From NCBI RefSeq assembly GCF_001650195.1, contig NZ_LXYR01000012.1, positions 1 to 64,000 on the forward strand: DNA of 64,000 nucleotides, in the 5' to 3' direction. Of this stretch, positions 53,266 to 60,839 are shown one piece after another; positions within the stretch are counted from its first letter, which is position 1, and every line of letters begins with the position of its first letter. The notes under the pieces were generated by a model. It saw only the letters and a program-made list of their open reading frames with translations. It did no database searches and was not told the DNA's origin. The DNA is from Phormidesmis priestleyi BC1401. Lineage in GTDB: Bacteria; Cyanobacteriota; Cyanobacteriia; Leptolyngbyales; Leptolyngbyaceae. The translations under genes and the position numbers were made by a program.

Positions 53266-53481
53266 CTACGCAAACGGCTCTAGCTGATCGACTCGCAGCC
53301 AGACATTAGGAGTCGGAACAATGCCAAATTTGATGAAGGCAAAGTCACCTTTTAGATCGATCACTTCGCCTTTTGTATCAAAAATATAGCTCGGAAACCG
53401 AGAATCACTGGCTTTGGCTTCCAGGCTATTCTCTAGCTTTTCCCGCACCGCGCGAACCAAGTCACCTTTCTTGATTGCCAT
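53266..53481 (-). CDS. ndhO: NAD(P)H-quinone oxidoreductase subunit O
   Basis: The 71-residue protein matches NdhO over its full length: [40 protein letters not shown], and the C-terminal [13 protein letters not shown]. NdhO is a cyanobacteria/chloroplast-specific peripheral subunit of the NDH-1 complex, located on the cytoplasmic side, and influences cyclic electron flow. It is a single gene at a distance from other ndh genes, as is usual for this subunit. GGTGGGCGATGG around the start gives a plausible ribosome site (GGTGGG). Confidence 0.95.
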   Translation of the reverse strand: MAIKKGDLVRAVREKLENSLEAKASDSRFPSYIFDTKGEVIDLKGDFAFIKFGIVPTPNVWLRVDQLEPFA

Positions 53482-53530
53482 CGCCCACCTCGAAATTACG
53501 TTACCTAGTATTCTAAAGAGTTAAGTGACG

Positions 53531-54649
53531 CTATTTCAGCCGATTTTGGGCAGATTTCATTAGTTTTTGCGCGTCTGAGTATTGAGTCGTGCCGGGCTTC
53601 ACTTTAGCTAGCTCGTCAATAATAGCTTGCAGTTCGCTAGCGACGCGACCTCGATCGATGCCTTGCGGGTCGTTTGTTGTCACAGCCAGCAGGTTTTTCT
53701 TCAGCCGTTGAGCTTCGTCAAATGCCTGCACGGACTCCTGTTCGGCTTTCATTTGCACTTGGACTCCACTTAACGACTTCTGATAGCCGACGAGTTGCCG
53801 TTGGGCTGCAACGTAGTCGGGATCTTTGTCTGTAATGTTGCTCAAACGATCAATCGCGGTCTTCCAGAATTTTTGAATCTCCTCTAGTTCTGCTAGAGAA
53901 TGGGGCGGATTTTTTGCCAACTGGGTGGCTTCTTCGGCAAACTGCTTGGCGACAGTGATCAGGCTTCCCGTGCGAGTGTTGTCTTTGGTGAACCCAACGA
54001 CTTGTTGAAAATCTCGCTCATAAGCGCTGAGCTTACCTTGCGCCATGTGACCTGCCAGCGTTTTTGACGGAATCTCTTGCAGGGTGTCGATCGCTGCCTG
54101 CCATTGCGCGATCGCTTTACTCTGTCCGGGCAGATCGGTTGTCTGACGGTAGGCTTGTTGGGCTTCCGCGATCGCCTGATCTGCCTGCTCTATCTGAGTG
54201 CGGGCGTTGTCTTCCTGAAATAGTGTGGCATCCATACGGGCAACCGTTTCACGGGCAGAGCGAAACTCATCGATCGTAAAGTTCCAGCCACAGCGAAATA
54301 AGCTGCAATATTGACTCGGATAGTAGCCCACAAACCACACAGGCAGAGCGTCCAGGTTTTTTTGAGCAGCATTTGCTTTGGTTTTGCCTAACTCAAAATC
54401 GGCTGGAGACGTGGCTTGATTGACTAACTGATCGGCTTGCTTGATGTTGACGATCGCCTGTCGATAGTTCTGATCCATGCTGATAAAACTGGGAATCAGT
54501 AAAACAGGTGCCGATTTAGCCACTGCCCATCGAAGCGGAGCAAAGGGCAAATTAAGCATCCAAACCCCACCAGCCAGGGCAATGAGAGCGATCGTAGAAG
54601 ATTTGAGCGCTCCCCAAGGAAATGGGGCTTGATCACTCGAATGAGGCAT
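53531..54649 (-). CDS. Cyanobacterial membrane-anchored helical protein of unknown function
   Basis: The 372-residue protein has an N-terminal membrane helix (TIALIALAGGVWMLNLPFAP, residues ~18-37) and a second hydrophobic stretch (SAPVLLIPSFISM). A long region follows that is mostly helical, Gln/Ala/Glu-rich and likely coiled coil in blocks: ADQLVNQATSPADFELGKTK, then RTQIEQADQAIAEAQQAYRQ and VQVQMKAEQESVQAFDEAQR. There is a Cys pair in YCSLFRCGW and aromatic residues near residue 110. Similar proteins seem common in cyanobacteria, but I know no function. It lies downstream of a strong palindromic terminator. Confidence 0.7.
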   Translation of the reverse strand: MPHSSDQAPFPWGALKSSTIALIALAGGVWMLNLPFAPLRWAVAKSAPVLLIPSFISMDQNYRQAIVNIKQADQLVNQATSPADFELGKTKANAAQKNLDALPVWFVGYYPSQYCSLFRCGWNFTIDEFRSARETVARMDATLFQEDNARTQIEQADQAIAEAQQAYRQTTDLPGQSKAIAQWQAAIDTLQEIPSKTLAGHMAQGKLSAYERDFQQVVGFTKDNTRTGSLITVAKQFAEEATQLAKNPPHSLAELEEIQKFWKTAIDRLSNITDKDPDYVAAQRQLVGYQKSLSGVQVQMKAEQESVQAFDEAQRLKKNLLAVTTNDPQGIDRGRVASELQAIIDELAKVKPGTTQYSDAQKLMKSAQNRLK

Positions 54650-54700
54650 AGCGTGAAACTCGAAACGGCTCTTCTCTTATAAGATGCCCCAAGAATCCTG

Positions 54701-54748
54701 CACATTTGAGAAAAAGACGCTCGATCGAGCGTCTTTTTCTCAAATGTG
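54701..54748. terminator. Perfect 48-bp palindrome, bidirectional terminator
   Basis: The sequence 54701-54724 (starts CACATTTGAGAAAAAGACGC) is the exact complement of 54725-54748, with no loop. The centre is TCGATCGA, and on both strands the stem ends in a T-rich run (TTTTTC) preceded by GC-rich pairs. It lies between the RRM gene end and the start of the helical membrane protein gene, so it can stop RRM-gene transcripts on the minus strand. Confidence 0.75.
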
Positions 54749-54942
54749 ACCTGCTAAATTAAAGATCAAGTCTGGCAGCGATCGACGTGAAATACTTTAG
54801 GAGTTGACGCTCACCGAAGCAGAAGCAAAGTAGCTATAACGCTGCTCCCAATTCAATAAGCGTCAGCACAATCAGGCTAAACCGCCTGTGGTAGTTTGAA
54901 AAACTCTCAAGAATCGAGCCTCTGTCAAGGATGCTGAAACTC

Positions 54943-55416
54943 TTAAGAGTTGGTGGTTTGAGTCGCCAAGAGTTGCTTGAGTTTCTCAAGATCTTGCGCC
55001 CAGCGTGGGTCAGGTTGAATCGAGTCAGGATTAGCCGATGCCGTGGTGGTCGTGCTGCGGGTCTTAGTATTGGCGTTGTTAGTGCCACCCTTGCGACGAG
55101 CACCGCCAGACGAAGGCGCACTAACCGGAGCGGGTGCACTTCCTTCGGGTTGGTCTTCTGTCTCCTTGGTGCGAGGCAGAGCCTTTTCGATTTTGATGGC
55201 GTTGTCTTTAACTTGAAGACCGTTAAATTTTTCGATCAACTGATCGGCTAACTCATCGGTTTTAACGGTGACAAACCCAAAACCACGACACTTGCCCGTT
55301 TTACGATCGGTAATCAGCTTGGCTGAAACCCCGTCTCCTTCTTCTGCAAACACGGCTTCGAGTTCTTGCCGCGTCAGGTCTTCTGGCAAATTGCCAACAT
55401 ATAAACGAATAGACAT
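54943..55416 (-). CDS. RRM-type RNA-binding protein
   Basis: The 157-residue protein has one N-terminal RRM: RNP2 IRLYVGNL (residues ~3-10) and RNP1 RGFGFVTV (~43-50). An alanine/proline/serine/threonine-rich, basic low-complexity tail (~85-130) and a short C-terminal helix WAQDLEKLKQLLATQ follow. Cyanobacterial RNA-binding proteins (Rbp) of this type bind U-rich RNA, respond to cold, and help place thylakoid-protein mRNAs at membranes; the tail here differs from the usual glycine-rich one. GGAGG precedes the start by 8 bases (CTGGAGGTTCTCACA). Confidence 0.9.
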   Translation of the reverse strand: MSIRLYVGNLPEDLTRQELEAVFAEEGDGVSAKLITDRKTGKCRGFGFVTVKTDELADQLIEKFNGLQVKDNAIKIEKALPRTKETEDQPEGSAPAPVSAPSSGGARRKGGTNNANTKTRSTTTTASANPDSIQPDPRWAQDLEKLKQLLATQTTNS

Positions 55417-55450
55417 TGTGAGAACCTCCAGACTTTGAATCCTAGTACAC

Positions 55451-55657
55451 TTACTTTGAGAGCGTCCACCTGATGTTGGCTAAGGATGGGCTAGATAGAC
55501 CGATGAGAAACTGCCATCCTCCCCTCGCCAACCGCAACAACTCAGGTAATTCGTCAAACTTTAGACGTTCAGCGATCGGCTGACGACTGCCCCCAGATGA
55601 ATTGAGAACAATCTTCCTTAAGTTTTTGGTCACTGCTGGAGGACTCAGGCTAAACAT
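55451..55657 (-). CDS. Possible small protein, doubtful
   Basis: A 68-codon frame starts at ATG 55657 and ends shortly before the RRM gene. The protein is Leu/Arg/Ser-rich and shows no recognised motif; no convincing ribosome binding site is seen. It may be chance reading within the upstream region of the RRM gene. Reported only because the stretch from 55417 to 55810 otherwise has no gene. Confidence 0.15.
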   Translation of the reverse strand: MFSLSPPAVTKNLRKIVLNSSGGSRQPIAERLKFDELPELLRLARGGWQFLIGLSSPSLANIRWTLSK

Positions 55658-55810
55658 TAACTTTCAACTGTTTCCCCAGAATGTTCACGCCATTCTTAAA
55701 GTACCATGCTGACTCACGCTGAACTTCGCCAACAGCAGATTTCCGTCTCTAGCGTGATCCCCGCTTCATAAACTGAACTTACCCCTCCTTTTTTCCTACC
55801 TAAAGGCAGA

Positions 55811-55846
55811 TATAAAAACCAGCCATCGAAACTCGATCGGCTGGTT
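55811..55846 (-). terminator. Terminator of the candidate small RNA
   Basis: On the minus strand AACCAGCC-G-ATCG pairs with CGAT-GGCTGGTT (one bulged base, loop AGTTT), followed by TTTTTATA. It could also end transcripts of the M48-like gene upstream, which stops at 56008. Confidence 0.8.
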
Positions 55847-55948
55847 AAGCTTGCTGTGTTGGGAGGAGAAATAACGAGACCGAGACACTTTAGCCACATT
55901 AATCGCGAGATACAGGACTGAACCACGTCTGGGGGCATCAAACTCCTG
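55812..55948 (-). ncRNA. Candidate high-light small RNA (PsrR1-like)
   Basis: On the minus strand a sigma-70-type promoter (-35 TTGCAC, 17-base spacer, -10 TACATT) at 55955-55983 would start a transcript near 55948. The transcript would end at a U-rich hairpin at 55811-55846, giving about 135 bases with no credible protein. Within it, CGTTATTTCTCCTCCCAACA contains CTCCTCC, complementary to Shine-Dalgarno sequences and likely single-stranded, just before the terminator. An HLR1 (RpaB) site overlaps the -10 box. Size, terminal hairpin, anti-Shine-Dalgarno segment and RpaB control together fit PsrR1, the photosynthesis regulatory RNA of about 131 bases. I have not compared the sequence itself. 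Confidence 0.55.
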
Positions 55949-55983
55949 TAAAGAAATGTAACACTCTAGCGCAGTGGGTGCAA
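55945..55983 (-). promoter_or_regulatory. Promoter with HLR1 (RpaB) site for the small RNA
   Basis: The minus strand reads TTGCAC (55983-55978), a 17-base spacer, then TACATT (55960-55955). HLR1 has the consensus (G/T)TTACA(T/A)(T/A)NN(G/T)TTACA(T/A)(T/A). The sequence GTTACATTTCTTTACA at 55962-55947 matches its two half-sites exactly at the correct spacing, and only the last two positions (GG) differ. It covers the -10 box and start site, the position where RpaB represses in low light. Confidence 0.6.
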
Positions 55984-56007
55984 CTAATCTTTACAAGCTG
56001 GGGTCTC

Positions 56008-58338
56008 CTAAACGATTAGGAACAGCCCAAAGAGAATGGCGGTGCCTGCGAGCAGCGTAGACCAAACTTGGTGCCCACTCCGGCTGATTTGTGCCCCTGA
56101 ACGAACTGTGTCCATATCAATCCAGGGCGTTGCCCCGCGACGAAACCAGCCTGTCACCCGCACAGACTGCCCGACTAGATCAGCGGGACGGGTGGCTTGA
56201 GGAAGCAGATTTCCGATCGCGCCCAACTGCGACAGGTAATGCAGTTTAATCAATCCTTTTGAAGTTTGTAGAAGTAAATCTTGCCCTAACCAGTTGGCGA
56301 TGCCAGCCCGTCCTAGCAGCGTTCCTTCGAGGCGAATGGGTTGACGGTCGATCGGCAGCGCATTGGGGTTTGTCAGCAAGTCTACAAGAGATGGCGAGTC
56401 TGATTCATCTTGTGAAGACGATCGACTCAGCTCCAGATTTTTGAGTTCTGGAAAAAAGGCATTGAAGCGAAGAAAAATTCCGATGCCTAACCCAATCATC
56501 ATGAAGCCTGCAAAAAGGCTGTAATCACTCGCTAGCCAGGAAATTTGCTGCACTCCAAATCGATAGGCGATCTGAGCCGCAAACCAGAGAATCTGAGCGA
56601 CGAGGTATCCCGCCGCGAGTCCAAAAAATGGCGCACCCTGCAAGAGAATCGATCGCGGGTTGCGATGAGACGGCGCTGATGGAAGGTCTATCTCTGGCTC
56701 TAGCTGCCAGTGAAGAGCGTAGTGAGTGAGGCGTTGCAGACGATCGCCCATCAACGAGTGCGAGTTATTCAACACCAGCCAACCTCGATCGGGGTTCACC
56801 AAATCCCAAGCCAGCAGGGACTCTAGAGATGTATACGGATAGACACTGCCTGAACTTAGGGCACTGCGACATCCTACAGGCGTGAGGAGATCAAAACTTT
56901 CTAGCAGATAATCCGTTTTGGCGTCTCGCTGGATGGTTTGAGCCGTTGCGATCGCGCTTTTCACCAACGCCCGAATCAGCCCGTTTGGGTTTCCGGTTAA
57001 ATTGCAGGCAGCCCGATCGCTGTAAATCACTCGCTGTTTTGAGAGCCACAGCCCCGACCAGCGCAGCAGCCAATAAGAACTGTAGCTGAGAGCAGACCCG
57101 ATCGCCAGCAAATCTGCTCCGATGCCGAGCAACACCGCCATAAGCTTACTTTCCCGCTTTCGGAGCGCACTTCTGGCTCGCAGCAAGTCTCCTGCCTCTG
57201 CTGCCTGCCCATAAAGCGCGTAGGGAATTTGAGTGATGAGTGTCACCCAAGACATCAGACTAAAGTCCCAGTGCAGAATATGACCGAGTTCACCTGCATA
57301 AATGGCAGCGATTTCGTCATCCGCCAGTTGGTCGAGCAACCCTTGACTCACCACGATTCGAGAAAATCGCCGCAACGACCCGTAGGTAAACGCCAGAGGA
57401 GCTTGAGACGGCACCACTCCCAGGCGAGGCAACGGCATTTTGTGCTGCTGACAAAAGCGCTGAATGACTCGATAACTTTCTGGGCTATATCCTCCTAACG
57501 TGTTAGCTGAAAGAGGATGCAGGTTATATAGCCCTTTCAGCAGTGCGTCGAGTAGCCAAGGAGAGACGACAAACAACCCGCCCAAAATCACTAGAATCTG
57601 TACGACTGGAATCTCTAGTGATGGAATAGGACTGCTCCAGCGCAAAACACTGGTGATGAATCTGAACCAGAGAAGACCAACTCCGTTCAAAACTGCAAAC
57701 ACGCTGGCGATCAGCAGAAAAAGCCCGATCGGAGTTGCCATTTCTGCCCACTGCAATCGAGCCGGATTGAGTTTATTTAACGGTTGCCAACGCTGCGATC
57801 GTCCTGCACTACGCCAGATTGAAGGGGCTTGAGGCGGAGTAGTGGCGGATGATTTTTTAACGATGGATGGGGGATGGATGGGTGACGGAGACTCTGAATT
57901 CTCGACAGATGGCTGATCTGCTGCCGCTGATTTGGTGGGGGGAATGAAGACCGATCGCGTTCCACTAGCCTCAGACTGCAAGGGAACAAACCCGGCTAAG
58001 TCAGCAGCTTCAGCATCAGAATTCGTCCCCTTGCCCAACGTCGGATAGCGCTGCTCAATCTCCTCTAAGGTCTGACTTGCCCACTCTCTGAGCTTGGCGT
58101 TTGGGCTGTCACGCAACTGTTGGCAGACGGCGATCGCTTTTTTAGGTTGCCCACTTCGCACATAGACCGTTGCCAGCCACATTCGCGCCTTGATCGAGTC
58201 GGGCTGCTCTAAAGCACCCGCTTGAGAGACGAGATATCGCTCTAACTGTTGAATCGCTAGAGGGTAGTTGCCTTGCTTAATCGCTGCCAGACCTGCTTCA
58301 AGATTGGTGCCCGAAGCTGAATCGGGGGAAGAAGTCAT
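56008..58338 (-). CDS. M48-like membrane protein with TPR region, zinc ligands lost
   Basis: The 776-residue protein has an N-terminal TPR-type helical region (GLAAIKQGNYPLAIQQLERY, KARMWLATVYVRSGQPKKAI; residues ~10-105). A Ser/Pro linker leads to membrane helices (IGLFLLIASVFAVLNGVGLL; ILVILGGLFVVSPWLLD), an HtpX/M48-type domain and more helices. The catalytic strand reads IYAGELGHILHW (~residue 347) where HExxH is expected, so the first zinc His is Gly. The distal Glu ligand region reads IYSDRAACNLTGNP. The remaining fold signature is clear. It may be an inactive, scaffold-like homologue. prfC is 34 bases away on the same strand. Confidence 0.72.
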   Translation of the reverse strand: MTSSPDSASGTNLEAGLAAIKQGNYPLAIQQLERYLVSQAGALEQPDSIKARMWLATVYVRSGQPKKAIAVCQQLRDSPNAKLREWASQTLEEIEQRYPTLGKGTNSDAEAADLAGFVPLQSEASGTRSVFIPPTKSAAADQPSVENSESPSPIHPPSIVKKSSATTPPQAPSIWRSAGRSQRWQPLNKLNPARLQWAEMATPIGLFLLIASVFAVLNGVGLLWFRFITSVLRWSSPIPSLEIPVVQILVILGGLFVVSPWLLDALLKGLYNLHPLSANTLGGYSPESYRVIQRFCQQHKMPLPRLGVVPSQAPLAFTYGSLRRFSRIVVSQGLLDQLADDEIAAIYAGELGHILHWDFSLMSWVTLITQIPYALYGQAAEAGDLLRARSALRKRESKLMAVLLGIGADLLAIGSALSYSSYWLLRWSGLWLSKQRVIYSDRAACNLTGNPNGLIRALVKSAIATAQTIQRDAKTDYLLESFDLLTPVGCRSALSSGSVYPYTSLESLLAWDLVNPDRGWLVLNNSHSLMGDRLQRLTHYALHWQLEPEIDLPSAPSHRNPRSILLQGAPFFGLAAGYLVAQILWFAAQIAYRFGVQQISWLASDYSLFAGFMMIGLGIGIFLRFNAFFPELKNLELSRSSSQDESDSPSLVDLLTNPNALPIDRQPIRLEGTLLGRAGIANWLGQDLLLQTSKGLIKLHYLSQLGAIGNLLPQATRPADLVGQSVRVTGWFRRGATPWIDMDTVRSGAQISRSGHQVWSTLLAGTAILFGLFLIV

Positions 58339-58372
58339 AGATTGCCTAAACGCACAGCGCTTTTAGGATACC

Positions 58373-60001
58373 TTAGAGTGCGGTTGGCTCTTTCCCAGAA
58401 ACTACGGGAGCGATCGAGTTCAATTTCAACTCAGGGTGGTCAGATTGAAGCTGCTGACAGTTCCACTCGTTGCGAAACAGCAAAACGGGACGCTCCCAAC
58501 TATCTTTAACTGTCAAGGTGTTGAAGATTCGCCCTACTTTTTGCAGCGCTTCCCAGCCGCCCTCGACCCATCGAGCCACCGTGTAAGGAAGCCACTCTAC
58601 CGTCGTCTCGACTCCATATTCATTTTGTAGCCGAAACTGCACCACTTCAAACTGCAACTGTCCGACGGCTGCCAGAATGGGGTCACGTTTGGCTTCGTCG
58701 GCAGAATACATAATTTGAACGGCACCTTCTTCTCGCAGCTCAGACACGCCCTTGCGGAACTGTTTGAACTTAGACGGATTGGGGTTTCTCAAATAGGCAA
58801 ACAACTCTGGCGAAAAGCAAGGAATGCCTTCATATTCCAGCTTTTGCCCGCTGTAGATCGTGTCTCCGATCGCAAACACGCCCGGATTGTTCAACCCAAT
58901 CACATCGCCGGGGTAGGCTTCTTCGATCACTTCTCGATCTTGAGCAAATAGCTTTTGAGGACGAGACAAGCGCACCGTTTTTCCAGTTCGAGCGTGGCTG
59001 ACGGTCATATCTTTCTCAAACTTGCCCGAACAGACTCGCACAAAGGCGACCCGATCGCGGTGTTTGGGGTCCATGTTTGCCTGAAGCTTAAACACAAATC
59101 CCGAAAATTCTGGGTAGGTCGGCGCAATCTCACCTTGATTGCTCTCGTGATTTCCGGGCTTCAGTGCATAGTCGAGAAACGCATCTAGAAATAGCTCAAC
59201 CCCGAAGTTGGTCATCGCACTCCCAAAGAAAACGGGAGTCATTTTGCCTTGATGAACGGCTTCTAAATCAAGTTCGGGTCCAACGCCCTCGATCAGTTCT
59301 AACTCGTCTTTAAACTGGCGATAAAGCCCTTGCTCTAACAATGACTCAATGCGCGGATCACCTAAATCAATCACGGTGTCGATCGCTTCTTTCTTGCCGT
59401 GTTCACTGCGCTCAAATAGGTGAATCTGCTGACTACGACGATCGTAGACTCCTTGAAAAAGGTCGCCCATGCCGATCGGCCAATTGACCGCATAGGTTTG
59501 TAAGCCGAGTTCTTGCTCGATTTCGTCCAATAGCTCTAGCGGCGTGCGACCGGGACGATCGAGCTTATTCACAAAGGTGAAAATGGGTAGCGATCGTAGT
59601 TTGCACACTTCAAAGAGTTTGCGAGTCTGCGGCTCTAAGCCTTTGGCAGCATCGATCAGCATCACCGCGTTGTCGGCAGCGGCTAACGTCCGGTAGGTGT
59701 CTTCACTAAAGTCTTGGTGTCCGGGGGTGTCGAGCAGGTTAATCTGACAGTTTTGATACTCAAATTGCAGCACTGTCGAGGTGATTGAGATGCCACGCTG
59801 TTGCTCCATTGCCATCCAGTCCGACGTAGCATGACGTTGAGAACGACGCGCTTTGACGGCTCCTGCTTCGTGAATTGCGCCTCCATAGAGCAGCAGCTTT
59901 TCAGTCAGGGTCGTTTTGCCCGCATCGGGGTGAGAAATAATCGCAAAGTTGCGGCGACGCTCAACTGCTGTCTGCAATTCAGCCTGAAGTTCAGTGGACA
60001 T
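58373..60001 (-). CDS. prfC: Peptide chain release factor 3
   Basis: About 542 residues starting [23 protein letters not shown] 60001 was preferred to 60013. GTPase motifs are G1 [12 protein letters not shown] (~residues 24-35), G2 region [14 protein letters not shown]3 [14 protein letters not shown], and G4 [10 protein letters not shown]. The C-terminal domains end in [22 protein letters not shown]3 recycles RF1/RF2 from ribosomes after peptide release. The gene is the first of a minus-strand pair with the M48-like gene, and upstream is a spacer of about 170 bases to the divergent DUF4870 gene. Confidence 0.95.
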   Translation of the reverse strand: MSTELQAELQTAVERRRNFAIISHPDAGKTTLTEKLLLYGGAIHEAGAVKARRSQRHATSDWMAMEQQRGISITSTVLQFEYQNCQINLLDTPGHQDFSEDTYRTLAAADNAVMLIDAAKGLEPQTRKLFEVCKLRSLPIFTFVNKLDRPGRTPLELLDEIEQELGLQTYAVNWPIGMGDLFQGVYDRRSQQIHLFERSEHGKKEAIDTVIDLGDPRIESLLEQGLYRQFKDELELIEGVGPELDLEAVHQGKMTPVFFGSAMTNFGVELFLDAFLDYALKPGNHESNQGEIAPTYPEFSGFVFKLQANMDPKHRDRVAFVRVCSGKFEKDMTVSHARTGKTVRLSRPQKLFAQDREVIEEAYPGDVIGLNNPGVFAIGDTIYSGQKLEYEGIPCFSPELFAYLRNPNPSKFKQFRKGVSELREEGAVQIMYSADEAKRDPILAAVGQLQFEVVQFRLQNEYGVETTVEWLPYTVARWVEGGWEALQKVGRIFNTLTVKDSWERPVLLFRNEWNCQQLQSDHPELKLNSIAPVVSGKEPTAL

Positions 60002-60174
60002 GCTTAGATCCAAAGGATAAATTCTGAGGGAGCCAGAAGTTTTACAATACCTTAAAGATAACGAGAAATGGAGTCAGGGGTGAGAGGTAAAAGGTACGTG
60101 AATTACTCACGTCTGACTCTAGATATCCTCACAGAAAAATCTCAAAAGAATTTCAACCTTGGAAGCTGACGATT

Positions 60175-60522
60175 ATGCAAAACTCTGATCAACGCAAGCT
60201 GTTATCTGCTCTATGTCACGGGTCAATCTTCTTGAGTTCTTTGCTGGTCTCGATCGGCATCCCAGTCGCCATTTTATTGATCTCTGAGGACGAGATCGTC
60301 AAAGGAAACGCCAGAGAAGCAATCAATTTTCACATTAATCTTTACCTTTATGCCGCACTTGCCGGAGTGCTAGCGGTTACGGTCATTGGCATCCCGATCG
60401 CGATTGTGCTGGGCATTGCTCTATTTGCTGCCAGTTTTGTGATGCCGATTTTGGCGATCGTATCAGTGTTAGGAGACTCCGGTCGACCCTACCGTTACCC
60501 ATTCATTTGGCGATTGGTCTAA
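60175..60522 (+). CDS. DUF4870 (Tic20-like) small membrane protein
   Basis: The 115-residue protein has the DUF4870 pattern: KLLSALCHGSIFLSSLLVSI with an N-terminal His-containing helix, the conserved loop ISEDEIVKGNAREAINFHIN (residues ~38-57), and two further helices (VTVIGIPIAIVLGIALFAA; FVMPILAIVSVL). It ends with GRPYRYPFIWRLV. It probably sits in the inner or thylakoid membrane. The function of the family is unknown. GGAAG upstream (GGAAGCTGACGATT) may serve as ribosome site. Confidence 0.82.
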   Translation: MQNSDQRKLLSALCHGSIFLSSLLVSIGIPVAILLISEDEIVKGNAREAINFHINLYLYAALAGVLAVTVIGIPIAIVLGIALFAASFVMPILAIVSVLGDSGRPYRYPFIWRLV

Positions 60523-60678
60523 CTTCATCAGAACTTAACAACTACCCCGAAAATTTGCGGTCTTTCCTCTGTAAGATGTAGAGTAATTATCAGGGCATCA
60601 CGGACTTCTTTTAGGTGAGATTAACTACCTTAAGCATCTACCATTTACCATGCAAAATCCTCTAGGTAGAGCCTGAAA

Positions 60679-60708
60679 GCCCTGAAAGTTCACAGAGGCT
60701 TTCAGGGC
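60679..60708. other. Hairpin downstream of the DUF4870 gene
   Basis: GCCCTGAAAG (60679-60688) pairs exactly with CTTTCAGGGC (60699-60708) across a 10-base loop. A T-run is lacking on both strands. It may be a processing site or a factor-dependent terminator. The preceding GCCTGAAA at 60671-60678 repeats part of the stem. Confidence 0.5.
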
Positions 60709-60839
60709 AGCACTTCTAGTATCGGTAACATTGGGAGTCAATGTGAATAGGTGTAAAACTTTTGTTAGTTTAGATCAGCCAGTCGTGTGTGCGTCTGGGT
60801 CTGTCAGTTTTGTGGTTGAGCGATTTTGGAGCAGTTGTC

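Noticed and set aside
55714-55941. 75-codon minus frame overlapping the small RNA candidate
   Set aside because: The frame runs through the terminator hairpin of the RNA, and its composition is not protein-like.
60679-60708. Hairpin considered as a Rho-independent terminator
   Set aside because: Stem is perfect but no T-tract follows on either strand.
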